Source of the DNA: Echinococcus granulosus | Taxonomy: Eukaryota > Platyhelminthes > Cestoda > Cyclophyllidea > Taeniidae | Direction: 5' to 3' | Assembly (NCBI RefSeq): GCF_000524195.1 | Contig: NW_020170396.1 | Coordinates: forward strand, 626,127-690,126 | Length of the DNA stretch: 64,000 nt | Shown: positions 37,601 through 48,912 of the stretch, one piece after another | Layout: each line of letters starts with the position of its first letter | Numbering within the stretch: the stretch's first letter is position 1 | Notes under the pieces: generated by a model | What the model was told of the DNA's origin: nothing | Seen by the model: only the letters and a program-made list of their open reading frames with translations | The model's database searches: none | Made by a program: the position numbers and the translations under genes

Positions 37601-40600
37601 TGGGGCGCTGCTCCCTTTGTGCAATTCAGGCAACGGTTCAGCGGGATCACACGGTCATTGCCAATCTATAAGGGCAACCGGTTTGCCAAGGAACTAGTCA
37701 AATAGAACTCTTAAATGTGCCCTGTCACTTGTTCTCCTACGGTAGCATAAGAGTAAGGAGGCTTCTTAAATGTTTGTTGCATGTCAGGAGCTCGAGTTAC
37801 CACTCGTTTTCTGGTTGGAGCAATGTATACGCACTAGTCACTGCCAGGCTTGTAATAACTTTCATCTGCATAGATCAGTTCGGGATCCTATTCTTTGCTT
37901 ACGGTTGTGGGCATAGATGGACATCCGAAGCCCTCCGTATGCGCAGCTAGTACACTTTGAGCCCTTTAACCCACTCACAGAATTATGGGGGTTCAATCCT
38001 GACCTCCTGTGTAAAGGCGAATTTTCGCTTACACTTTCTGCCTACCAAAGGCGTATGACAAAGCAGCGCTCCTCTTTAGTAGAATGCAAGAATAAGATCC
38101 GTAGTCATTATTCAACTTTTGAGTGATAAATATTGTAATGAAGCGCCGACAAAAACCATCCTTTCTAGTTGATGGTCGAAGACGTGAGGTTTTTTAACCA
38201 TCCATTGTACTTAACGATATCGCTCATCTTAATTCGAGTGTCTGTGATAACAGAGAAACTCAAGTCATCACTGCTCACCAATACGAAGTCTTGCTTTTTG
38301 ATGGATTTTTAATAGTGAGCCGTATTGCCTAGACTTTCCGGAGGTACACTGGGTAGTGCAATTTGACTGCCCAAAGCAGCTTGATGACTACATCCATCGG
38401 GTAGGTCGTACAGCGCGAGCTGAGCGTGTGGGTCGTGCTATCACCTTCCTCCTCCCGTCAGAGGTCAAAATCGTCGAACTTCTTGCTAAGTGCAACGTCT
38501 ACCTTCGTCAGCAGCAGTGAGTTACCTTTCGGATTGGAACTTCTTAGCGTCCATGTGAGACAGTTATCCATGAAGAAAGATATTTCAGAATTAATGCATG
38601 ATCAAAACCATGTATGCGTCTCTTCTTAGCCTCCATCTAGTCCACATGTCTTGGTGTCTTTTTCACAGTTTGGAAGACGCATGCCTTTACCTGAAGTATT
38701 TTCCCAATTCGTTTATAAAGCTTTTGCATAGCAAAGGTTTTTCCTAATGATATAGTCGGCCGTACAAGTTTGGCTAAGAATTGCTTGGAACAGGAGGTGT
38801 AAATGTTGAAGATCAGATTTTATCACACACATGAATAAGCTACAAATCACCAAGTCATGGATTGACCTCTAATCCAGCTTGGAGTTAAACAAGGCTTGAC
38901 GAAATATTGCCTTCCATCTATACTAAGTGGTATGTGGATGGCAATTTGCTGGCAGAAATGTTGTTGACAGGCTATTAGTTTTACAGATTTCCCGAGTCCA
39001 AGCTCCAACCGGTGGTAACGAGTCGGGCGCCTGCCCTCCTTGCCAGCCAGCCAGAGTTGGCGGCGTCGGCGCGTGCTGCATTCACTGCCTACCTTCGCGA
39101 CTACTGTTTCATCCCCAAGGCCACCGGGTCCACTGCTATTGCAGAATCCTCCAACATGTCCTCCGTCTTTCAGCCTTCTTCTCTGCCCATCGATGAGTTT
39201 GCCGCCTCTCTCGGTGCTTCTCTTCACATTAATATATGTTTAAAATCTCCCAGATCCTCTTCTTTAGGCACTATAGGCAAGTTTTTTTAGCAGCTTGTGG
39301 CTAAGTACTGTTGGAAACGGTTTAGATTTACCTAAAAAGCTATCTCGGTGCGACATCTCCTCTGCTTTTAAACAGTTGCCTTCTAAGATGTTATGGTCGT
39401 TGAATGTAGCCTCTTAAAGGAGAGAGTCTGTCGCGCTAATGACCTTTATTGCGGACGTATCCACCCATTTTCTTTTCACAAGCACTTCTCCACCATTTTT
39501 GATTGCTTCAAATCTCTCACTTGGTGTGGACGGGATACGGCAGACACGATCTATTTTCATAGCCAAATTTCATGCCTTTAAACTTTCTCATAATTTCTGC
39601 TCATAGTGTTTGAAGTATTAGCCTACTTTTGGGGCAACCAATTTGCAACGTATCGTACCGGACATTATTTCAATTGCTTATTTAGAGAATTTCGTTGTAG
39701 TACACGTTTCTAATATTTTACCCTTCCGCTTACCGATCTGGCACGAGATGTACGCTATCAAATTGCCCTCCTATCTTCGCACTATCGAAAATGTTCAAAT
39801 ATTGGGGCGCACTTCTGTACCATTTCCAGCTTAAATTTGTGTCCAATTTCTTTCCTTTGCAGTATAATCCTTTCCTCGTTGTTAAACACAAATCGGCATA
39901 GAGTTCACACTCCCAATTTCGCGTTTCCTTAAGGTCTTCCCCTGACACCGGAGCTACCGAAGGTCATGCTTCAACACCAGCCGTCGCGAGCTGTCAACAC
40001 AAAACTGCAACAGAAGCTCAAACTCTTGTTGACAGACAGCAAAACGGAGGTGAGCAAGGATAAAGAGCAGGAGGAAGGGATTGATAGTGATGATGACGGC
40101 CTGCTGCGGCGCAAGACCTTCTCCATCCTTCGACCCGAGGTGAAGACGAAGGTGGAGGCCAGCGGACAGAAAATCCTTGAAGTGATCTCCAGTGATGAGG
40201 AAGATTCCTTCGACGAGGAAGAGAAGGCGCAGGAAGGTGAAGACAAGACTGTGGAACAGGTGGCTTTGAAGAACGCTCTTGCTAAGGTGTGTGTGACCAT
40301 TGTCGCTTGTCTAGTTTGTGTACAGCATAGATCCATATTTTCCTATTTTGGGTTTTTTGTGTACTACTTAAATCCCTAAGATTTTGCATTGATGCTGTCG
40401 ACAGTAGTCGCACTCTTAAAATATGGGAGCCAGTTCAAATACACAAATTTGACATTTTTTTCTCATGATTTCTTTTAGAAAACGACGCTGACTCGTGTTC
40501 AGTTGGCGAAGAGGGAACTGAAGAAAAACATTCGACCGCACTCCAAAATCGAATTTGATGAAGAGGGAAATGTGCGTGCTCTATTCATAACCTCATTTCT

Positions 40601-41214
40601 TCACATGCTTATCGTGTCAACTATTAAAGCTATTATTACTCCACCGATGTTTGACAGTCTGTGAAGGGTTTTAGTCTCATTGTTTGCTTTATGGCCACTT
40701 ATTTGCGCCTTTTTGTTGTGCATAGCCGCTGATGAGGACAGTAGGTGGAGTGCCGGTGAGTGATCTGGTTCCTGACACCGACACTGCCACCACCGACCAC
40801 ATCCCTCCGGCCCGACTCGATATCGCGTCGGAGCGCGAGCGTCTGCGCACTGTGGTGGACGTGGAGGATAAGGCGCGGTGGCGCGCGATGATCCGCGAGA
40901 AGCACCGCCTCGAGCGCAAAAAGGCAAAGGAGGCATGCAAGTTGGAGAAGTCTGGCACTGCTCCGCGCCTCCTCGATGATGAGGTTGGTGAATTTGGATC
41001 CATGTTTTTCCTCCATTATTTTGAGTACAACATTTTTTAACAATCTATATTACGGTAGTCTGCTGACGAGGTTGGTGACAGTGGTAATATCGAAAGTGAT
41101 GGAGAAGGTGATAGTGCATCTGAAGAGCAGGAGGAGTACAGAGAAGATGTGGAGTACGTAGAGGAGTCGGAAAATGAAGAGGAACCGGCTAGCAAGCGTT
41201 CACGGAAAAAGTAA
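34671..41214 (+). CDS. DDX10: ATP-dependent RNA helicase DDX10 (Dbp4), ribosome biogenesis
   Basis: DDX10/Dbp4 is a nucleolar DEAD-box helicase acting in U14/18S pre-rRNA processing. Exons: 34671-34799, 35176-35532, 36479-36717, 36788-36989, 37065-37230, 38333-38516, 38987-39213, 39934-40286, 40479-40571, 40726-40983 and 41059-41214. All junctions keep phase, giving 787 aa (human 875). Motifs in order: Q (FIKPTAVQ), I (AKTGSGKT, residues 94-101), Ia (PTRELA), Ib (GTPGRF), II (DEVD, residues 206-209), III (SAT), IV (VFFST), V ([11 protein letters not shown]) and VI (HRVGRTAR). Then come the DUF4217-like region ([24 protein letters not shown]), acidic/lysine-rich linkers and a basic end, SKRSRKK. 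The exon 3 donor (GTCAGT at 36718) and the exon 10 donor (GTTGGT at 40984) are weak but keep the frame. Motif II reading DEVD in place of DEAD is unusual. Identity is secure. Confidence 0.93.
35533..36478 (+). other. DDX10 intron 2
   Basis: This 946-nt intron separates the motif Ia exon from the motif Ib/II exon. It contains short open frames on both strands (for example 36023-36292, plus) without recognised domains. Confidence 0.7.
37231..38332 (+). other. DDX10 intron 5
   Basis: This 1.1-kb intron splits the motif V glycine-aspartate codon (phase 1, TTG-G before and AC-TTT after). Open frames inside it are not family-like. No RNA gene was recognised. Confidence 0.75.
39214..39933 (+). other. 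DDX10 intron 7
   Basis: This 720-nt intron lies between the AASLG exon and the [10 protein letters not shown] exon. No feature was seen inside. Confidence 0.75.
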
Positions 41215-41251
41215 ACTCTTGAGAATCTTCAAAATTGTACAGTTTAATGTG

Positions 41252-41257
41252 AATAAA
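41252..41257 (+). other. Poly(A) signal AATAAA of DDX10
   Basis: A canonical AATAAA lies 38 nt after the DDX10 stop codon at 41212-41214, followed by GT-rich sequence (GTGATATTTCGTGGTGAG). This suits a cleavage site about 15-20 nt downstream. Confidence 0.7.
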
Positions 41258-44200
41258 GTGATATTTCGTGGTGAGTATCGTCCCGTCTTTTTGTCACGAT
41301 TCTGAAGTGGTTCTGGCTTGCCTCCTGGTACTTACATGAGTCGTGCCATAGCAAATAAAAAAAATCAAAAGTCGTTTCTGTCTACAAGTTTCCCAATCAG
41401 AGGTTCTTGGTAGTGGTATACTGGGTCCCCCAAAAGGGTAGTCGGCTTTTGGGGTAACTACCCGGAAGGGGTTAAAGGCCATCGAGTTGGAAATCATGGT
41501 AGCTCTGAGGACGGACTTTCATTCCTCTTGCGAATTCAGCAGAACGAACACTGTGTCACTGTAGTAATAAAGGTGAATGACCGCATGACCTGCCCGATTC
41601 CGGTTTACTCATCGGCTAGTCTCTTACCCTTAGGGAGCAGTCGTTGGCATTGACAGAAGAGCCGCACAAAGAGATTTTCGGCGCTGCGAGATTTGGGTTT
41701 GACTCCTACAATCGCAACACTTGTTGGAATAAGCTGTCAGGTACTTTGTCAACTCGCTAGGTAAAATTTACAGTTGCATACGCCTTTAGCATCAGGTGGA
41801 GAGCAAAGAATTAACAACTGGAGAACTTTGTGTACTTACTATGCTTTACCACCACATGCCCGCAAGGTGGTGAATGTACTGTGACGGTTGACTTTACCAA
41901 ACTGACGAAATATTTTGCGCCTGAGAAGAACCGATCACCTCACCGGTTCTTACGCAAATTTTGGGCAAATTATGAAGTCATTTGTACTTATGAAGTTAGT
42001 GATCGTAAAGTTACCTTAATTCCTAAATACTGGTTTCAACACACTGATTTAGCTTAAAATGGGACAACGCAAATTCCCCTCTTTGAACGCCCCACACATT
42101 TCCCCTTTCCTAAATCGCTTGAACCGGTTGGAAAATATCCTGCAAGCTTTTTACAAATTTGCTTTTTATTTGGCCATAAAATACTTTAACAGTGAACCCC
42201 AGATATCAAGTTTGTGGCCAACGAAAACCATTGACACAAGCGGCCGCAAATGTTACCGGGTCACGACTAAACAATTCCCACACACACATGCAGGGGAATG
42301 GTCATGTATACAAATTATACAGAAAATTAAGTGGTAACAGCAAATCTTCTTCCCACAAAAGTGATTATTCGACGTCGAAGGCTTAGATTCGGTGCCGTGG
42401 TCGCCGCCTCCTCCTCCTTTTTGGGCCGCCATCGGACGTTGACGAATCAGGTGGAGACCCGCGCAAGAGAGAGGTGGGTACCAAAGTCTAGAGCTGCCTT
42501 CTCAGGCTGCATGGGGTGGGGGCTCTCTCGGTACCCCACCAACCACGATTGCAATACCACCCCAATGCACGATCCTGCGCCCTCACATGTCCCTCTTGCT
42601 GAGGTCCCCCGACCACTGCTGCTGCCGCTACTGAAGCTGTTGTGCCTATGTCTGCATCTAAAAGCAATAATCTACTGTTGCGTAACGTCATCGAAGAGTC
42701 ACTGAACGCCCATTGAAGCCGTTTCAATGGGAAAATAAAACAAGGCCCAAGGAAGAAAGCATCAAAACCTTAAAGGTCACTTTCTTACACTTCCTGAATA
42801 TCTAGCCTCTCCATAGAGAAAACCAGTGAAGCAGGGAAACTAGTAATCTTAGCTATCTCACATCGGCAGACTTCGTTCCTGAAATCAGTTTAAGGGGAAG
42901 GCGAATCATTTGTCCGAATATTAATTCCATGTAGTCGGCGCGTGTGTAGTTTTGCACTTTGTGGCCAAACAGAAAGCAGTATTTATCTCTATTCCTTATG
43001 ATTTACACCTTCCCCCCTCGACTGCAGTGTTTTCAAAAATCCTGAAAAAGTCCTTTAGAACCATGGTAACGACTAGCGAGGTAGGTTGAATTAAACAAAA
43101 CAAATTGAATAAGGTTGTAATTGCGGTTTTGATCCCTCTTCATTCATAAACACGGACTCTTTTTCCTCCGTATGGAATTTTTAGGGAGATATTTTAACGA
43201 CTGCGTATGAAGTAAGCGAACCACTGTAATGGAAGCTAAAAAACCATTTCGAAGATTGGCGTCTATCTACTGCGATCACAACAATTCCTGTGTCTAGTGA
43301 TAAAAGACAAAACATCGACCCACTTAGTAAATCAAAGTTTTACCCCCTACTAACTTACATGATGTCATCGACAAAGTATGCACATAGTAATTTGGAATTA
43401 CTGCTCCGATAGTTCTTCATAGCGATAGTGTCTGCTTTTCCAGATCATTATAATGTCTAATAGTGCAAATTCGGGTGGTATTGCAGCAAGTTGCAATGCT
43501 GTTTTGGCTTCCGTCAGCACAAATCTTGAAATTTGAGGTCGAACTAACTGACCGAGGAGGGTCTGTGAATCGTGAAGTATTTTTTGGAAAACTGTTGAAT
43601 TGGTTTTATTGCTATCTGAGAAGATGAGATCAGCTAACCCCAAGATTACCTATGAGTATTCCTTTGAGTCTGCTGTTTCTCCTGTCATCTTTCTTGAATG
43701 GCTAAAACAGGATCTCCTTGCTGTCTCACCTATCCATGTGGAGGAACAGGAACACTGTACGTGATACAAATTTCAGATAGAAAATATGCTTGCATCGGAT
43801 AAATATGAATAAAAAAACCACTTCAAAGCAAAACCAACCTATTTACTTGTACCTTCGAGCGATCAAGTGTGTGTCAACTGGCTGTCTATTGGCAATACCA
43901 TGGTGGCTTGTTCCACTGAAAGAAATGGAGGCGGAAATCACCACAAGATATACTGTATTTTGATTAGTCCGTCTATTTTGCCTATGTTTTCATATTGGGT
44001 TGCCCACACGCTCCTCTGAGGCGCAATAAGGTAAACCTTAACCCACATTTGGAAGTTTCCAATTGATAACCTAGGGCAATTTGTTGCAAGGTATCAGGCC
44101 ATTTTATACCTGTTTCTGCGTATGTGATTGAGGACAAAATGGAGCAGAATGCGTGCCTCAAATTGTATATGGCGTCGTGTTTCGGCTGCAGTAAACATGG

Positions 44201-46422
44201 TAACCCATCTGTCATACAGCCCACTCCCCTTTGTTAGTCCGCTGAACAAATGAGCAGTCTGCTATCAAAGGAGTTAATAAGCAAAATTTGCCCTCCTTAT
44301 TTCTACATTGATGATCAAGTAATCTTCCTTAAACCTTTTTCATCAATCACTAATATGTTGATAAGTTTCTAAGGCGACTGCTGTTAATAAAGTATGAGAG
44401 CCTCATAAGAGCGCAAACAGTCGGCTGGGCGTAAACTTGGATTACACAAAAGATAAATCAAATGGACTTCTAATCTGACTTGTTTTCAACCCTATCTACT
44501 GTTTTTCCTTTTTAAAAGAGAAGTTACGGTCAGGTAGCCGAACGACGAAGACCACTTTACTGTTCCATTCCACACTGAGTCGTGAGTTATGCCTTGATTT
44601 CAGTTTACTTCAGTCCTACAGGTGTGACACTTGTCAGATCGCTAATCAAACCAAATGTTGGCCAACGGTACTGAGAGAGGCTTACCATTAAGTGAATGAA
44701 AGGCATTGAAAAGTTTTTGACGGAAATCTCTGAGGGTGACGATTAACCTTTTCTAGATGCTTATGATGGCACCGAACCAAGGGGTGGAGGGAACGAATGC
44801 AGCGGTGCCACTCGCCTTGACAACCAGACATCGAAATGGGGCGAGAAGCTGCCTGCACCTGATCTGTCGAGTACGCCGTGTTGGGAGAGACCCATGCAGT
44901 CCAACACCTCCAATATGACTGAAGTAACAGGGATAAAATACAGTTGTGATTTATGGCTTCGGGAGAAAATTGGCGGCGTGATGGTGTGGTAGCTTTGTTT
45001 TGAACAAACAACGACGTAGTAGACGACCCCAAATTACCGCAAATTTTCGACACCCTGCGCCTATTTGGAACACTTAGTGCGACTTTGCATGAGGTAGATT
45101 TCACCTACGGCTTATATTATTGGTCTTTGTTGAAATTTGCTTGGACAAAATGGCGCCTAAATTCAAATCCTACCTAAAGTACTATCCAAAATGGAGGTAC
45201 GGGTGCGAAGTGAGCACATAAGTGACGAGACAGCAAATATCACTGCTGTAATCTGGAGTGAAAGGGAAATCTATGTTAGCCTTTTGCTTGGCTTACAAAT
45301 CAAGGTCTAGTTTAGATAAAGGACCTCCTGTCCGCACTGTCTTCAACTATTTGTCATGCATTGCCAGGAAATGGAGAATTCCTGACTTTACCTCATTTAA
45401 ATCTGTTAGCAGTATAGGATGAATATCTTAGATACCGTAATGTACAACGACATTGCGGTCGAAAGGTCGAAGTAATTGGTTTGAAGGCATTAATATTTAA
45501 AAAAAATCGATTGTGACAGTCGAAACAGTACAGACATGACAAGGAAGGTTAGCATGACCTACAGGAAATCGCTTAAATGCGACCATGGAAGGTCACGATG
45601 GGATATATTTACGCTGAAAACTCGTTTGATTGGACAAAAATTCCGGTGCGATGTGATGGTTCAATGGCGGAGAACAAGGGTTTGACTGCGCCTCTTTACT
45701 CTTGGGATGAAGGTCACAGCATTTGGTAGTTTGATGTTAAGACAATCTTTAACTTATCTCCAGGCTTAACGCTAGAAACTGCAGCAAAGTCAACTTATCT
45801 GTTTCTATGGTCGAATTCTTGGATTCCTCAGGAATTGCAACAAAAAATAAATTTTGATTGGTCAATTCAGGTTGTGATAGGTTGATAGTGTGCTTAACTC
45901 CCCTTTCTGAAAAAGGGCAAATTAGGGGATCTGCCATTGTACGTCCACCGAGCGGACTGACATCTGGGCCACGCCAATAACCCCAACCCCTTCTCTACGT
46001 CGATTGCACATATTCTACCCTAGCATTGTCATCTTCCATCCTCAGGGATGCCTCAGGGCGCTACATTAGTTTCAGCTGTAAGAGAACCGGATCCTAAAGG
46101 ACATCTGGCCTGAATTCGACTGCTGCGTGAAAAGACAAAAAAGGGTAGGGTGCCCCTTCAGGTGCTCGATGCATTAAATGGTTGCTTACTATACTGCCAC
46201 ACACCCATCTTCATATTATCAGTAGCTGCTAAGACTCCAAGCGAAAAGATGTTTGGCATAATTTCTGTGCAAGACAAACAAACCAATCGCCATGTTTGCA
46301 CCTCGCGTGACGTCCAGCCAATGTACTCATTAGTTGATGGCACCAAACCAGTAAGGCATTTGCATGGAAGCCAATGGCTCACACATCACATCACCGTAAG
46401 CACCACCCATTCAGAGGCGCAA
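41258..46422. other. Intergenic, possible isolated exons only
   Basis: No gene model can be built here. Open frames such as 41830-42057 (plus), 43398-43643 (minus), 43650-43750 (plus) and 44688-45104 (minus) have partly protein-like composition, but no consistent set of splice sites links them. A GC-richer patch lies at 42390-42640. The right end includes a fragment of the dispersed repeat. Confidence 0.4.
45940..46120 (+). repeat. Dispersed repeat R1, short fragment
   Basis: The stretch CATCTGGGCCACGCCAATAA followed by CCCCAACCCC, a CTCAGGGCGCTAC block and GACATCTGGCC resembles the block at 7940-8010 (GAGCCATGTCAG, CCCAGCCCCGCTG and CTCGGGGCGCTAC). Similarity is short and weak. Confidence 0.35.
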
Positions 46423-46872
46423 ATGAGTCTCCAAAGCCGTCTACAGGAGCTCCTACTGCAAGGAGGCGAGGGCGAGGATGGCGCAATGCGCAATCTCTGC
46501 CATTCGATAGAGGCACAACTGCGTGACGGTAAACACCCAAGTGAGGCGACGCTGAAATCCTGGATTGACATCCTTGAAAATCCTGAAAAGAATTCCATGA
46601 ATTGCTTAGCTGAAACTTTTGAAAATCCATCTTCAATCCTGCCTAAAGATGTGCAAGACGAGATTGAGGATGAGGTGAAGCGGAGGAACGTAAAGGCTAG
46701 ATTGAAACTGACTGTGGTGTGTGACCCTAATAAGGTAGTTGCTAGGCCAAAGAAATCTTATCTCACTCTTTGTAAAAACGTCATATTCACTATCTTTTTT
46801 GCACTGCTTACCGTGCTTATTTTGTTCCAACTTATGGTCATATCCCTAAGGATATCTGGAGTGATTGATTAA
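46423..46872 (+). CDS. Possible small tail-anchored membrane protein
   Basis: This is a single-exon open frame of 149 aa from the ATG at 46423 to TAA. The frame stays open upstream to an ATG at 46150, which would give 240 aa, so the start is uncertain. I chose the internal ATG because the upstream part looks less protein-like. The N-terminal part is polar and helical (LQSRLQELLLQ, IEAQLRDGKHPSE, LKSWIDILENPEK). An acidic/basic segment (VQDEIEDEVKRRNVKARLK) precedes one strong hydrophobic helix near the C-terminus (VIFTIFFALLTVLILFQLMV), followed by about ten residues. That layout is typical of tail-anchored proteins inserted in the ER or mitochondrial outer membrane. No family was recognised; it could also be the last exon of a longer gene. 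Confidence 0.5.
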   Translation: MSLQSRLQELLLQGGEGEDGAMRNLCHSIEAQLRDGKHPSEATLKSWIDILENPEKNSMNCLAETFENPSSILPKDVQDEIEDEVKRRNVKARLKLTVVCDPNKVVARPKKSYLTLCKNVIFTIFFALLTVLILFQLMVISLRISGVID

Positions 46873-48076
46873 AATGCTGCACCGGAAGGTGTTGATTTCC
46901 TGTTTATTTTCTTTAGAAATGAAAATGTGGTCTTTTGAGCTAGTTTTTTAAATTCCTCTGGAGCAGCCTTAACGTTCGCTGGCTGGATTAACATGTTCGC
47001 CCATGGGTTACGGTGAAAACGGATGTTTTCCACGCTCGCTACTAGGATCATTGGGGCCAGTCAACTAGCACAGTCCAGACACTCCAGTGCTTCTACATGC
47101 CAAAACGAATAATTTAAGCGTCACTTGAGAAGTGTAAGCGGCCCCAAGAGTATAGTACGTAAGGTATATTGCTTGACGCTAACCACTGCGCCACGACTAT
47201 TAAAACTGGAGACCATGAGGTGGTGACTGTCAGAACTAGAAGAGACCTCAATTTTTTCTTTACATGCTTACATTGACTTGGTGATGACTAACTCCACCTC
47301 TAGAAGTGGCCTAGCACTGCTGGGGAGGCCACCAAGCATACAATTTTCCTGGTATTATGTCGAAATGAAGAAATTTAAAGACGATTTGCTGTTCTCCTAA
47401 TGTTACAGTTATTTTGGCGTAGATGTGCACTTACGATGTGAATGGCTATGCGACCTCTTCAAGTGTAGCTGTTTTGCTTGCCATCTTAGTGTGGCGGCAT
47501 TTCTTTAAAGGCATTCCGCATCAAAATGGAGCTTTACTGTAAACACACAGAAGGGTGAGTAAAGCGTTAACTTAAATGTGAAGAGACTCACAACAGGGGG
47601 ATTGTTGAAAATACGCTTACTCCAGATAACGGTATCAATCTTGTTTTTACACCATGACGACAAATACTTCAATAAGCAGCGTTTAAAANNNNNNNNNNNN
47701 NNNNNNNNNNNNNNNNNNNNNNNNNNNNNNNNNNNNNNNNNNNNNNNNNNNNNNNNNNNNNNNNNNNNNNNNNNNNNNNNNNNNNNNNTATTCACAATGC
47801 ATTTCACCATGAGGATGCAACTTCAATTGTGAGATGTATAGCCAAAAACTAAATCCAATATCAGGTGCTGACTAGAAGGTGGCCCATGGCCCTCATTCAT
47901 GGCTAATGGCTGATTCTTAGATGGCTGACTCTCTAACAACGGTGAAATGGAAAAGCAACCATAGGGTAAACCGACCGTTTTAGGGTCGGACTTTATTTAG
48001 CAGTACCACAATTGGCAGCTCTTGTGTAAATTTGTATGGAATTAGTCTCCTTAACTACGCAACAATCATGTATTTA
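46873..48076. other. Intergenic with gap
   Basis: No gene was recognised. The stretch contains a tRNA-A-box-like fragment at 47174-47193 (minus) and the assembly gap at 47689-47788. Confidence 0.4.
47689..47788. other. Assembly gap (100 N)
   Basis: Exactly 100 N bases form a scaffold gap of unknown real length, in intergenic DNA between the possible tail-anchored gene and the solo LTR. Confidence 0.99.
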
Positions 48077-48282
48077 TGTAGCGTCCTGAGACTCCCTGAA
48101 GACGAAAAAAGACAAAATACTCGGGCAGAATATATATATATATATATTCAGCACGGAGAAGGTGTCTGAGCTATTGGCATGGCTTAAAAGGCCAGCCCAC
48201 CCAGCGAGGTACAAGGGGACTAATTCAAAGTACAAAAGTGGCGCTTCACCAAAACCGAGGGATAAACCACTATCGTATTACA
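48077..48282 (+). repeat. Solo LTR with 4-bp target-site duplication
   Basis: It begins TGTAGCG and ends TATTACA, and aligns over its whole length with the LTR at 34075-34270. The main difference is an expanded (AT)n tract at about 48131-48149. It is flanked by TTTA at 48073-48076 and TTTA at 48283-48286, a 4-bp duplication expected for a Ty3/gypsy insertion. No internal element sequence adjoins it, so it is most likely a product of LTR-LTR recombination. Confidence 0.8.
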
Positions 48283-48286
48283 TTTA

Positions 48287-48912
48287 ACTCCCTCTGTCTC
48301 CTACAAAGTCTCCTCGGTTTCCAAGACTTCAACCATCATCGTTGTGTCGCAAACATTCACCCATCCCTATACCCTCTGAGCTCTACCATTTATTAATAGC
48401 AGACACCCCTTACTAACACATTTTACAGGTCTGTAGAAATGACTCGGAGTACCACTGATTAACTTACAAAGCGGACCCTTCAGCATTCGCAAGTTTCGAT
48501 CTTGATGAAGTGAATATGATTTGACAATAAAGCTGGTGCAGAAAATCACCCAAAAGTTCACCAAAAAATGATTGGTTAAAAAATATTTTATGCCGCTGTA
48601 AATTGATGTTAAAAATGCAGAAATCCGGGAAGTTTTTTGTGTTAGAAATACGACACCCCATAAATCAGTAATTGCATGAATGGCCCCCCACTATGGTGCA
48701 CATTACAAGACATACGGTACGGATAGGGATAAAAGGCCGAGAACGGTACACATATACACATATACACATAAACTCCTCTAAATAATGGCTTGCATTTATT
48801 AGCTCATATGGGCTTTTCAAGTTCAATTTAACAACCAATTATTTCAAAGGCTAATGGCCAGGTATGTGCCCTTTTTCAATATTCTGCGTTGGTCCGATGA
48901 CTTGTTGTTCAG
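48287..48912. other. Lunapark upstream region with ACATAT microsatellite
   Basis: The 5' flank of Lunapark contains a short CACATATA-type tandem tract at about 48747-48770. No promoter element is assignable. The stretch ends in TTGTTGTTCAG directly before the Lunapark ATG. Confidence 0.45.

Noticed and set aside
41830..42057. 75-aa plus-strand frame downstream of DDX10
   Set aside because: The composition is protein-like, but I found no matching splice sites, start context or domain.
43398..43643. 81-aa minus-strand frame resembling a helical exon
   Set aside because: No partner exons or recognised domain were found, and a neighbouring exon-like segment reads on the opposite strand.
44688..45104. 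138-aa minus-strand frame
   Set aside because: It is cysteine/serine/arginine-rich with no domain, and other frames over the same stretch are similarly open. Its codon use does not favour it.
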